This document shows, piece after piece, positions 27,179 through 35,255 of a DNA stretch of 64,000 bases. Source of the stretch: Eubacteriaceae bacterium (GTDB taxonomy: Bacteria; Bacillota; Clostridia; Lachnospirales; Lachnospiraceae); NCBI GenBank assembly GCA_910574015.1, contig CAJSYQ010000001.1, positions 1-64,000 on the forward strand, written 5' to 3'. The notes beneath the pieces were generated by a model, which was not told the origin of the DNA, ran no database searches, and was given only the letters and a program-made list of their open reading frames with translations. The position numbers and the translations under genes were made by a program. The stretch's first letter is position 1; every line of letters starts with the position of its first letter.

Positions 27179-27996
27179 TAATTCTCCCCTCTGTCCGGCC
27201 TGGCCTGCCGGTATTCTTCTTCCTTCAGTACTGTAATATCGGCCTCCGGACCGCACACCCTGCAGTGTACTGACCGCTTCGGTATCACCACCTCACGGAA
27301 TTCCATCGAAAGACCGTCAAAAACCAGCATCCTGCCCGTAAGCAATTCGCCACTTCCCAAAAGATACTTCTGGGCCTCCAGCGCCTGCATACTTCCCAAT
27401 ATGCCTGGAATGGTTCCCAGTATCCCCTTCTGCCGGTTGCAGTCCCGCTCCTCTTCCGGTGGAATCTCTTCAAAGATACACCGGCAGCAAGGTCCCTGTC
27501 CCGGCACATAGGTTATGATCTGCCCTCCAAACCCCCGCACGCCGGCGTGACAGAACGGTTTTTTCCCCAGAACACAGGCATCATTGATGAGAAACTTGGA
27601 AGAAAAATTGTCCACTGCATCCAGAACGAAATCATATCCTGCCACAATTCCTGCAATATTATCCGTCGTAATCCGCTCTCTATACAATTCAACCCGTACC
27701 TCCGGATTGATCCTGTGCACCGAGGCTCTGGCAGATTCCGCCTTGGAGATGCCAATATCCGGGGTTCCATGGATCACTTGGCGCTGCAGATTGGAAAGAT
27801 CCACCACATCGTCGTCCACAATTCCCAATGTCCCCACCCCGGCCGCGGCTAGATACATCAATGCTGGTGCCCCAAGGCCGCCGGCGCCGATCACCAGAAC
27901 CTTTGCCGAGCACAGCTTCTGTTGTCCAGGGATTCCGATTTCCTGCAGCATAATATGCCTGGAATAGCGCTCCCTCTGACTTTCTGTAAAAACCAT
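27178..27996 (-). CDS. MoeB/ThiF-family E1-like adenylyltransferase
   Basis: 272 residues. The N-terminus ESQRERYSRHIMLQEIGIPGQQKL and VLVIGAGGLGAPALMYLAAAGVG are classic for MoeB/ThiF/HesA. CRCIFEE and CRVCG supply the two zinc-binding Cys pairs. Such enzymes adenylate the C-terminal glycine of a small sulfur carrier (MoaD, ThiS or a cysteine-pathway carrier). No carrier gene is seen nearby; the position next to metY suggests a role in sulfide delivery to amino acids, but that is inference. Start ATG 27996 follows GGAGG. Confidence 0.82.
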   Translation of the reverse strand: MVFTESQRERYSRHIMLQEIGIPGQQKLCSAKVLVIGAGGLGAPALMYLAAAGVGTLGIVDDDVVDLSNLQRQVIHGTPDIGISKAESARASVHRINPEVRVELYRERITTDNIAGIVAGYDFVLDAVDNFSSKFLINDACVLGKKPFCHAGVRGFGGQIITYVPGQGPCCRCIFEEIPPEEERDCNRQKGILGTIPGILGSMQALEAQKYLLGSGELLTGRMLVFDGLSMEFREVVIPKRSVHCRVCGPEADITVLKEEEYRQARPDRGEN

Positions 27997-28026
27997 ATCT
28001 TCCTCCATTCAACCTGATGCAAAGAA

Positions 28027-29334
28027 TTATTTTACCGCCTCAAACGCGCCTTCCAGATCTTCTATAATATCCTGAATATGTTCCGTGCCAATGGAGAGGC
28101 GGATGGTATTGGGCTGGATCCCCTGTTCCCGCAGTTCCTTTTCACTCAGCTGCGAATGCGTCGTGGATGCCGGGTGTATCACAAGGGATTTGACATCCGC
28201 CACATTGGCCAGCAGGGAGAAAAGCTCCAGATGATCAATAAATGCTTTCGCCTTTCCGGCATCTCCCCTGATATCAAACGTGAAGATGGAGCCTCCTCCC
28301 CGGGGAAAATATTTCTGATATAATTCCTTCTGCCTGGGATCCTCTGACAGAGCGGGATGATTCACCTTCTCCACCTGGGGATGAGCTTTCAGAAATTCAA
28401 CCACCTTCAGCGCATTTTCTACATGGCGTTCCACCCGCAGGGACAGCGTTTCCAGCCCCTGCAGAAAGAGGAAAGCATGAAAAGGAGAAACAGCCGCCCC
28501 CATGTCACGCAGAAGAATGGCGCGGATCTTTGTAACAAACGCCGCCGCTCCTGCTGCCTCAGTGAAGCGGATGCCATGATAGCTTGGATTGGGCTCTGTC
28601 AGGGACGGAAATTTACCACTGGCCCCCCAGTCAAAACGGCCGCCGTCCACAATAACGCCTCCGATGGCCGTTCCATGTCCCCCAATAAACTTAGTAGCGG
28701 AATGGATCACGATATCTGCACCGTATTCAATGGGTCTCACCAGATACGGGGTGGCAAAGGTGTTGTCGATGACCAAAGGAATCCGATTCCTATGGGCAAT
28801 GGCTGCAATCTCTTCTACATCCGCCACATCCGAATTGGGATTTCCCAATGTCTCAATATATACTGCTTTTGTATTATCCTGTATGGCATCCTGGATCTCC
28901 TGGAAATCTGACGGATCCACAAAGGTAGTCATAATGCCATAATCTGGAAGAGTATGGGCAAGAAGATTATAGGTTCCGCCATAGATGTTTTTCGCCGCCA
29001 CAATGTGATCCCCATTCTGTGCCAGATTCTGGATCGTATAAGAGATGGCCGCCGCTCCGGATGCCGTCGCCAGCGCAGCAGCTCCTCCCTCCAGTGCGGC
29101 GATACGGCGTTCAAATACATCCTGGGTCGGATTGGTGAGCCGTCCATATATATTACCTGCATCCGTCAAGTTAAACCTTGCAGCAGCATGCTCACTGTCG
29201 TGAAATACATAGGAGGAAGTCTGGTAGATGGGTACTGCCCTGGCGTCCGTCACGGCATCCGGTGTCTCCTGTCCTACATGCAGCTGTAATGTCTCAAATC
29301 TCAAATTTCTCTTTTTTCCTGTCTTTCTGCTCAT
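28027..29334 (-). CDS. metY: O-acetylhomoserine sulfhydrylase (PLP enzyme)
   Basis: 435 residues, full length for MetY. LRFETLQLHVGQETPD and RAVPIYQTSSYVFHD at the start, the PLP-lysine in DIVIHSATKFIGGHGT (about residue 210) and SHSQ-type C-terminus (HPASTTHSQLSEKEL, GTEHIQDIIEDLEGAF). It makes homocysteine from O-acetylhomoserine and sulfide. AGGAGG is eight bases before the ATG. It leads the run metY-moeB-tcdA-ttcA-dpaA-dpaB. Homocysteine could be methylated by MetH, encoded at the right edge. Confidence 0.92.
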   Translation of the reverse strand: MSRKTGKKRNLRFETLQLHVGQETPDAVTDARAVPIYQTSSYVFHDSEHAAARFNLTDAGNIYGRLTNPTQDVFERRIAALEGGAAALATASGAAAISYTIQNLAQNGDHIVAAKNIYGGTYNLLAHTLPDYGIMTTFVDPSDFQEIQDAIQDNTKAVYIETLGNPNSDVADVEEIAAIAHRNRIPLVIDNTFATPYLVRPIEYGADIVIHSATKFIGGHGTAIGGVIVDGGRFDWGASGKFPSLTEPNPSYHGIRFTEAAGAAAFVTKIRAILLRDMGAAVSPFHAFLFLQGLETLSLRVERHVENALKVVEFLKAHPQVEKVNHPALSEDPRQKELYQKYFPRGGGSIFTFDIRGDAGKAKAFIDHLELFSLLANVADVKSLVIHPASTTHSQLSEKELREQGIQPNTIRLSIGTEHIQDIIEDLEGAFEAVK

Positions 29335-29430
29335 TTCATTGACCTCCTAATCTTTTTTTGCAAATTCGTCTATTTTTGCATGAAACCATCATAGCATATC
29401 CATCCGTTCTTGTAAAATACAGAAAAGGAA

Positions 29431-29457
29431 CTGGTTATCGCTTCTTCCTATAACCAG
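29431..29457 (-). terminator. intrinsic terminator of copA
   Basis: CTGGTTAT (29431-29438) and ATAACCAG (29450-29457) form a perfect 8-bp stem; on the minus strand it is followed by TTCCTTTTCTGTATTTT. It separates copA from metY. Confidence 0.7.
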
Positions 29458-29492
29458 TCCCTGTCCTGACTTCATAAGACGACATTCTGCCG

Positions 29493-29702
29493 TTATTTTA
29501 TGGATTTCACCTGATATCCCTGTTCTTCCACAGCCTTTTTCAGCGCCTCGTCTGCCACCTCTTCATTCAGCTTTACCACGGCAGTCCCTTTTTTGTGGCT
29601 GACCTTGGCCTGTTCCACCTGATTCATTTCCTCAAGCGCCTTCTGCACCCTGGCCTCACAGTGCCCGCACATCATTCCTTCCACTTCCAATGTCTTTTTC
29701 AT
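29493..29702 (-). other. possible internally initiated CopZ-like chaperone within copA
   Basis: The ATG at 29702 is in frame with copA, has GGAGG eight bases upstream and would yield a 69-residue protein identical to a free CopZ ([19 protein letters not shown]...). The sequence therefore allows both a fused domain and a separate chaperone from one gene. Independent translation is not shown. Confidence 0.4.
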
Positions 29703-32045
29703 CGTACCATCCTCCATTTCTTCTAATTCATTCAGATCCAAAGGATCCATGACAACATGTCTGCCTGACCGGCCCCGGTCATGGCCTGCATCATGTATCT
29801 TTTTGAAATTAAGCCTCAGCGCATTGGTTACCACACAGAAGCTTGACAGGCTCATAGCTGCCGCCCCAAACATGGGATTCAGCTGCCAGCCGGTCAGCGG
29901 GATCCACACACCCGCTGCCAGCGGAATGCCAATAATATTGTAGATAAATGCCCAGAACAGATTTTCATGAATATTCCGCAGAGCGGCTCTGCTGAGCCGG
30001 ATCGCTGCCGGAACATCCCTGAGACGGCTCTTCATCAGCACAACGTCTGCCGCATCGATGGCGATATCCGTTCCCGCACCAATGGCAATACCGGTATCCG
30101 CCCTGGTCAGCGCCGGCGCATCGTTGATGCCATCGCCCACCATGGCCGTCCTTCCCCTCTCCTTCAACTCACGGATCACACTTTCCTTTCCGTCCGGCAG
30201 AACCCCGGCCACCACATGGTCCACGCCCGCCTGGGCTCCAATGGCTTTCGCCGTCTTCTCATTGTCACCGGTAAGCATAACCACATGGATTCCCATGTCC
30301 TGCAGCTCCCGTACCGCCTGGGGGCTGTCCTCCTTGATCACATCCGCCACCGCGATCACTCCGGCAAGCTTCCCGCCTATGGCAAAATAGAGCGGCGTCC
30401 TGCCCTGGGCTGCCAGGGAATCCGCCCTCTCCCGCACCTCATCTGGCACGGAAACTTTCCCTGCGATAAATTCCCTGTTTCCTCCATATAGAGGGATCCC
30501 ATCCCGCAGGGCCGACAGGCCGTTTCCAGGGAGCACATGAAAATCCGTCACCTCTTCCGCCACATATCCCTGACTCTCTCCATATGCCAGAACCGCCCTG
30601 GCCAGCGGATGTTCACTCTTTCTCTCCAGTGAAAAGGCTGCGGACACAAGCTGCTCCTCCTCTACCCCCCCTGCCGGCCAGATATCCGTCACTTCCGGTT
30701 CTCCTCTTGTAATGGTGCCGGTCTTATCCAGCGCCACGATCTGTACCCGGCCCGCCTCTTCCAGCGAGGCTGCAGTCTTAAACATAATACCGTTTCTGGC
30801 ACCTACGCCGCTGCCTACCATAATAGCCACCGGCGTAGCCAGTCCCAGAGCACAGGGACAGCTGATCACCAGGACAGCGATTGCCCTGGCCAGCGCATAT
30901 CCGAATGTCTGTCCGCAGAGCATCCACACAACAAAGGTAACGGTGGCAAGGGCAATGACCACCGGTACAAAAATACCCGATACCCGGTCCGCCACTTTGG
31001 CGATGGGTGCCTTAGTCGCCGCCGCGTCACTGACCATCCGAATGATCTGGGACAATGTTGTGTCCTCTCCCACACGCACCGCCTCACACCGGATAAATCC
31101 CGACTGGTTCAGAGTGGCTGCAGATACCGGATCCCCCTCTTCCTTGTCCACAGGTATGCTCTCACCAGTAAGCGCCGATTCATTCACGGCGCTGCTCCCC
31201 TGCAGGATCACGCCGTCTACTGGTATCGATTCCCCCGGGCGGACGACAAAAATATCTCCTTTGGACACCTGTTCCACCGGAACCGTCTCCTCTTTTCCAT
31301 CCCTCTCAAGAGTAACTGTCTTTGGCGCCAGCCTCATCAGCCCCTTCAAGGCATCTGTCGTTTTTCCCTTAGACCGTGCCTCCAGCATCTTACCCACAGT
31401 AATCAGTGTGAGGATCATCGCCGCCGATTCAAAGTAGAATTCATCCATATACCGCATGACAGCTTCCATATCCATGGTGTGCCAGGCGCCAGTCATGGCC
31501 AAAAGCGCATATGTGCTATAGAGAAAGGCCGCCCCCGCTCCCAGAGCCACCAGAGTATCCATATTGGGAGATCTGTGCCAAAGGCTCTTCCATCCGCTGA
31601 TAAAAAAGCGCTGATTGATCACCATGATCAGGATCGTCAGAAGCATCTGGAGAATCCCTGCCGCCAAATGGTTATCTTCCAGAGCGGCAGGCAGCGGCCA
31701 GCCCCACATCATATTTCCCATGGAGAGATACATGAGTATAGCAAGAAATACTACTGATGCAGCCAGCCGCCTTTTCAGCAGCGGTGTCTCACGGTCCTCC
31801 AGGGCATCGGACATATCGGCAGTATGGCTCTCCTGCCCGCCTCCCCTCTCCCTCCGGCTGGCTCCGTAGCCTGCCTCTTCCACGGCATGAATTATGTCTT
31901 CACTGGATGCGGTGCCCTCCACCCCCATTGAATGGGTCAGCAGACTGACAGAACATGCCGCGACCCCGTCTACCTGTGCCACCGCTTTCTCCACCCGGGA
32001 GCTGCAGGCGGCACAGCTCATGCCTGTAATATTATATTGTTCCAT
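29493..32045 (-). CDS. copA: copper-exporting P1B-type ATPase with N- and C-terminal metal-binding domains
   Basis: 850 residues. An N-terminal HMA domain has [14 protein letters not shown] (residues about 8-21). The membrane part carries the [10 protein letters not shown] copper-site motif; TGES, DKTGT (phosphorylated Asp), SEHPLA and GDGINDAP are present. A charged linker ([13 protein letters not shown]) joins a second HMA domain with [11 protein letters not shown] at the C-terminus, which looks like a fused CopZ chaperone. The enzyme pumps Cu(I) out of the cytoplasm. It lies downstream of csoR, the likely copper-responsive repressor. The C-terminal fusion and its possible internal start are unusual. 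Confidence 0.95.
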   Translation of the reverse strand: MEQYNITGMSCAACSSRVEKAVAQVDGVAACSVSLLTHSMGVEGTASSEDIIHAVEEAGYGASRRERGGGQESHTADMSDALEDRETPLLKRRLAASVVFLAILMYLSMGNMMWGWPLPAALEDNHLAAGILQMLLTILIMVINQRFFISGWKSLWHRSPNMDTLVALGAGAAFLYSTYALLAMTGAWHTMDMEAVMRYMDEFYFESAAMILTLITVGKMLEARSKGKTTDALKGLMRLAPKTVTLERDGKEETVPVEQVSKGDIFVVRPGESIPVDGVILQGSSAVNESALTGESIPVDKEEGDPVSAATLNQSGFIRCEAVRVGEDTTLSQIIRMVSDAAATKAPIAKVADRVSGIFVPVVIALATVTFVVWMLCGQTFGYALARAIAVLVISCPCALGLATPVAIMVGSGVGARNGIMFKTAASLEEAGRVQIVALDKTGTITRGEPEVTDIWPAGGVEEEQLVSAAFSLERKSEHPLARAVLAYGESQGYVAEEVTDFHVLPGNGLSALRDGIPLYGGNREFIAGKVSVPDEVRERADSLAAQGRTPLYFAIGGKLAGVIAVADVIKEDSPQAVRELQDMGIHVVMLTGDNEKTAKAIGAQAGVDHVVAGVLPDGKESVIRELKERGRTAMVGDGINDAPALTRADTGIAIGAGTDIAIDAADVVLMKSRLRDVPAAIRLSRAALRNIHENLFWAFIYNIIGIPLAAGVWIPLTGWQLNPMFGAAAMSLSSFCVVTNALRLNFKKIHDAGHDRGRSGRHVVMDPLDLNELEEMEDGTMKKTLEVEGMMCGHCEARVQKALEEMNQVEQAKVSHKKGTAVVKLNEEVADEALKKAVEEQGYQVKSIK

Positions 32046-32071
32046 AAATATATTCCTTCCCTTCCGGCTAG

Positions 32072-32103
32072 CTCAACGGCGCCAATTTGAACCCGCCGTT
32101 GAG
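32072..32103. repeat. 9-bp inverted repeat between csoR and copA
   Basis: CTCAACGGC (32072-32080) and GCCGTTGAG (32095-32103) can form a strong stem in the csoR-copA intergenic mRNA. No T-run follows on the minus strand, so it is more likely an mRNA-stability or processing stem than a terminator. Confidence 0.5.
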
Positions 32104-32109
32104 TTAAAC

Positions 32110-32415
32110 CTATTTCATAAGCTTCTGCAATAGCTGCACCAGCTCGTCCACCGTCTCTTCCTTCCCTTCCTTAATATCCCTTGTCACGCAGGTTTTTATG
32201 TGGCTGGTAAGGAGAACCTTATTAAAACTGTTCAGGGCGGCGTTCACTGCCGAAACCTGTATCAGTATATCCGTACAATAGACATCTCTCTCCACCATGC
32301 CGCGGATCCCGCGGATCTGGCCTTCTATCCGGTTCAGGCGATGAATCAGGTCGCGGTACTCTTTATCCTCCCGCTCTTTCCTTCTCTCATCACAGCATTT
32401 TTTTTCCTGTTCCAT
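32110..32415 (-). CDS. csoR: CsoR-family copper-sensing repressor
   Basis: 101 residues. LIHRLNRIEGQIRGIRGMVERD is the family's DNA-binding helix. The Cu(I) ligands Cys-His-Cys are present in DVYCTDILIQ and SHIKTCV. A Cys-rich N-terminal extension (EKKCCDERRKERED) is unusual but found in some relatives. It lies just upstream of copA, with a matching palindrome in its own promoter. Copper binding should release DNA and induce copA. Confidence 0.92.
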   Translation of the reverse strand: MEQEKKCCDERRKEREDKEYRDLIHRLNRIEGQIRGIRGMVERDVYCTDILIQVSAVNAALNSFNKVLLTSHIKTCVTRDIKEGKEETVDELVQLLQKLMK

Positions 32416-32445
32416 TCCAATCCCCCCTCACTTGTCACCCTTATA

Positions 32446-32474
32446 TTTTATACCCCTATGGGGTATATTGCAAC
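32446..32474 (-). promoter_or_regulatory. csoR-copA promoter with embedded CsoR operator
   Basis: Read on the minus strand: TTGCAA (32474-32469), a 17-base spacer, TAAAAT (32451-32446). The spacer is almost wholly filled by the palindrome TATACCCC-TAT-GGGGTATA (32450-32468), the GC-tract plus TATA form known for CsoR operators. Binding there would block RNA polymerase directly. Confidence 0.85.
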
Positions 32475-32579
32475 TATTTTTTTTAGGAATTGCAATTATC
32501 CCTGTGTTATGCTAATATATAATTATTACATTATGCACGGTCACTAAAGTCAATATTAAATTGTAAAGGGGTAGAACAT

Positions 32580-33356
32580 ATGGAATTAAAAGATTTTATG
32601 GATTTGTCAAAATTACAGAAGATTCAGGATGATTTTTCCAACGCCACCGGACTGGCAGCAATCGCTGTTGACAACAATGGGGAATACATCACAGAGGGCA
32701 GCAATTTTACTGATTTCTGTATGAAGTATACCCGGGGTTCGGAAGAAGGAAACCGGCGCTGTGTAAAATGTGACAATGAATGTACTGGTACATATTTCTG
32801 TCATGCCGGACTTATGGATTTTGCCTTCGATCTTGTGATCAATGGAGAAAAGGTGGGCACCATTATCGGCGGCCAGGTACTCCCAAAGGAACCGGACGAA
32901 GAACAGTTCCGCCGTACGGCAGAGGAGCTTGGGATCGATCCAGATGAATACATTGCCGCACTGGCTCAGGTTCCCCGCAGCACAGAGCAAAGAATCCGTG
33001 CAGCCGCGAACCTTCTGGAGACCATAACCAATCAGCTGATCAATCTTGAATATTTTAAATCCAAAAATAACACTCATCTGGATGCTGTACAGAAGGGCAT
33101 TACACAGTCCACGGAGACAGTAAACCAGATTAATGGTTATACCAGCCATCTGAAGAAAATATCCAGCAGGCAGCGTATCCTCGCTCTGAATGCCAGTATC
33201 GAAGCGGCCAGAAGCGGTGAGGCGGGTGCAGGATTTGCCGTAGTGGCAAAGAGCATGCAGGATCTGTCCTCCCAGTCAGACGATATCTACAAGGATATTG
33301 AAAACTCGGTGACAGAGATTACAGCCGCCTTCTCTTCTCTGTCAAATCTGTTCTGA
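32580..33356 (+). CDS. soluble PocR-domain methyl-accepting signalling protein
   Basis: 258 residues without a membrane segment. Residues about 5-160 are a PocR ligand-binding domain (RRCVKCDNEC, FCHAGLMDFAFDLVINGEKVGTIIGGQVLP). After a short helix comes only the tip of a chemoreceptor signalling domain ([32 protein letters not shown]), about 90 residues, lacking the long methylation bundles. PocR-type domains bind small metabolites. It probably acts as a cytoplasmic input to CheA. The ATG follows AAAGGGG; the gene is divergent from csoR and ends at a strong terminator. Confidence 0.85.
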   Translation: MELKDFMDLSKLQKIQDDFSNATGLAAIAVDNNGEYITEGSNFTDFCMKYTRGSEEGNRRCVKCDNECTGTYFCHAGLMDFAFDLVINGEKVGTIIGGQVLPKEPDEEQFRRTAEELGIDPDEYIAALAQVPRSTEQRIRAAANLLETITNQLINLEYFKSKNNTHLDAVQKGITQSTETVNQINGYTSHLKKISSRQRILALNASIEAARSGEAGAGFAVVAKSMQDLSSQSDDIYKDIENSVTEITAAFSSLSNLF

Positions 33357-33374
33357 CCATACATAACTCATAAT

Positions 33375-33410
33375 AAAAAACGGATAACCGTGATCTGTTA
33401 TCCGTTTTTT
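33375..33410. terminator. bidirectional intrinsic terminator
   Basis: AAAAAACGGATAAC (33375-33388) and GTTATCCGTTTTTT (33397-33410) pair perfectly. It serves both the PocR gene and the convergent glycosylase gene, which ends two bases later. Confidence 0.85.
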
Positions 33411-33411
33411 A

Positions 33412-33924
33412 TTATTCTCTTTTCATGTCCTGCAGGCAGGTTATCTCATCCCGATACCGCCTTATTAATTTTTCCAGCGTCCATGCCGCATTGGCCGGGC
33501 TGGTAGACGGCAGCGGTATGATCGGAATCCGGACATCCGGAAAGATATATCTTTCATATAGCTTTGCCGCAGTCTTTCCATTTGCCAGTATCTTCCGAAC
33601 CGGGGCGCGGGAAAGAATGCCCGATATGTCATTGGCAGTCACATCCCGGATACTGCTGTCACTGGAGCCCTGGATCTGGCAGCTGCCGATCACGTCCCAG
33701 ACAGCGATATGCGAGGAAAGAAGCAAAGTTTTCTTCTCTTTGATGGTCACCGGCTTCGGACGTCCCGTCACTGCAGCCATAACATCCCAGAAACGATTTC
33801 TCGGATGTCCGTAAAAAAAGCCTTCCTCTCTGGACTTCACAGAAGGAAAGCTTCCCAAAATAAGAATTTCCGAACTGCCGTCCCACACCGGCGGAAATTC
33901 ATGTCTTACACTCTCATATTCCAT
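33412..33924 (-). CDS. uracil-DNA-glycosylase-superfamily enzyme (deoxyinosine type)
   Basis: 170 residues. ILGSFPSVKSREEGFFYGHPRNRFWDVM near the N-terminus and PLPSTSPANAAW near the C-terminus are the two active-site motifs of the DNA-deoxyinosine glycosylase (HDG) branch of the UDG superfamily. It should excise hypoxanthine from deaminated DNA. Start at ATG 33924 with a G-rich Shine-Dalgarno (GGGGG) about ten bases before; the stop of trmO lies one base upstream, so translation is coupled. Confidence 0.82.
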   Translation of the reverse strand: MEYESVRHEFPPVWDGSSEILILGSFPSVKSREEGFFYGHPRNRFWDVMAAVTGRPKPVTIKEKKTLLLSSHIAVWDVIGSCQIQGSSDSSIRDVTANDISGILSRAPVRKILANGKTAAKLYERYIFPDVRIPIIPLPSTSPANAAWTLEKLIRRYRDEITCLQDMKRE

Positions 33925-33925
33925 C

Positions 33926-34603
33926 TTATTGTTCCCCCATCTGTACATCCAGTACTGTCAGCCGTTCCCCAATCACCCGGAATTTAATCCGAAATCCGGC
34001 AAAATCCATACCATAGATCCTTCCTGGGTCTCTCTGATACGCCGGTCTCGGATCCTCTGCCAACACCCCGCACAACGCCTGTCTCCTACGGACCGGTATC
34101 CTTTTCAACAGCTCTGGCGGGAAATCGACCTTCAGGTGATACCCCTTTACATCCTCCGCAAATCCTCCCCGGGCTTCCGGGTGGGAATCCACATAGGGAA
34201 GGTATGGTTTGATATCAAAGATGGGAGTTCCATCCATCAGATCCGCACCCGCCACATAAATAACCGGTCCCAGCTTCTGCGTTGTCTCTATGCGGATCAG
34301 GCGCACCGAGGACAAACCAATTTCATTGGGACGAAATGGAGAACGGGTGGCAAAAACTCCCACCCGTTCATTTCCGCCAAGCCTTGGCGGACGCACTGTA
34401 GGCGACCACCCCTCCCTGACACTCTCCGAAAACTGCCAGATCAGCCAGATATGGGAAAACTGATCCAGTCCCCGCAGCGCATCCCCATTCCGGTATTCCG
34501 GCTCAAAGACAATGGCACTCTCTAACTCCTTCACCAGACCGCTCTGTCTTGGAATCCCGAACTTCTCCGGGAAATCACTGTGCATATAAGCAATGATGTT
34601 CAT
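33926..34603 (-). CDS. trmO: tRNA t6A37 methyltransferase, TrmO/TsaA family
   Basis: 225 residues. The N-terminal beta-barrel has IAYMHSDFPEKFGIPRQSGL, DQFSHIWLIWQF, GVFATRSPFRPNEIGLS and DLMDGTPIFDIKPYLPY, all family hallmarks. The C-terminal extension ends in FRIKFRVIGERLTVLD. TrmO uses S-adenosylmethionine to methylate N6 of t6A37 in certain tRNAs. It follows efp by nine bases. The ribosome binding site is weak, which fits coupled translation. Confidence 0.88.
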   Translation of the reverse strand: MNIIAYMHSDFPEKFGIPRQSGLVKELESAIVFEPEYRNGDALRGLDQFSHIWLIWQFSESVREGWSPTVRPPRLGGNERVGVFATRSPFRPNEIGLSSVRLIRIETTQKLGPVIYVAGADLMDGTPIFDIKPYLPYVDSHPEARGGFAEDVKGYHLKVDFPPELLKRIPVRRRQALCGVLAEDPRPAYQRDPGRIYGMDFAGFRIKFRVIGERLTVLDVQMGEQ

Positions 34604-34612
34604 CTTTCTATA

Positions 34613-35170
34613 TTATAATCTCTTGAGGTACTCACCAGTCCGGGTATCGATCTGGATTCTGTCACCCTGATTTACAAAAATCGGTACTGCCACCTGGGCG
34701 CCGGTCTCAACCGTGGCGGGTTTCGTTACGTTCGTAGCCGTGTCGCCCTTGACACCCGGCTCCGTCTCCGTCACCTCCAGTTCCGCAAACATAGGCGGTT
34801 CAATGGCAAAGATATTGCCTTTATAAGAAACCATCTTAACATTATCATTCTCTTTCACAAACTTCATGGCATCGCCCACTGCTTCCTCTGTCAGGGCAAT
34901 CTGCTCATAGGTCTCATTATCCATGAAATTATACATTTCTCCATCATTATACAGATACTGCATTTCCTTTTTATCAATATGTGCCTGTGGATATTTCTCG
35001 TTAGGACGGAAGGTAGTCTCTACCACGCCGCCATCCACAACATTTTTCAATTTAGTGCGGACAAAGGCTGCTCCCTTACCAGGTTTTACATGCTGAAACT
35101 CCACGATCTGATATACGGTTCCGTCAATCTCCACGGTCAGACCATTTCTAAAATCTCCTGCTGATACCAT
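34613..35170 (-). CDS. efp: translation elongation factor P
   Basis: 185 residues, the normal EF-P length, with three beta-barrel domains. [21 protein letters not shown] holds the loop Lys (about residue 32) that reaches the peptidyl-transferase centre; the C-terminus [17 protein letters not shown] is diagnostic. EF-P rescues ribosomes stalled at proline runs. GGAGG lies 11 bases before the ATG. A small CCCC/GGGG hairpin lies in the gap upstream (near 35200). Confidence 0.96.
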   Translation of the reverse strand: MVSAGDFRNGLTVEIDGTVYQIVEFQHVKPGKGAAFVRTKLKNVVDGGVVETTFRPNEKYPQAHIDKKEMQYLYNDGEMYNFMDNETYEQIALTEEAVGDAMKFVKENDNVKMVSYKGNIFAIEPPMFAELEVTETEPGVKGDTATNVTKPATVETGAQVAVPIFVNQGDRIQIDTRTGEYLKRL

Positions 35171-35255
35171 ATTTTACTGTTCCTCCTTAAGTTTCCCCAT
35201 AACTGGGGTTTCGTGTACATATCTTGTTCTATTTTATAATATTTAAAAGCAGATT

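Noticed and set aside
32072-32103. Terminator between csoR and copA
   Set aside because: The stem is strong but no T-run follows in the direction of transcription, and copA needs to be co-expressed with csoR.
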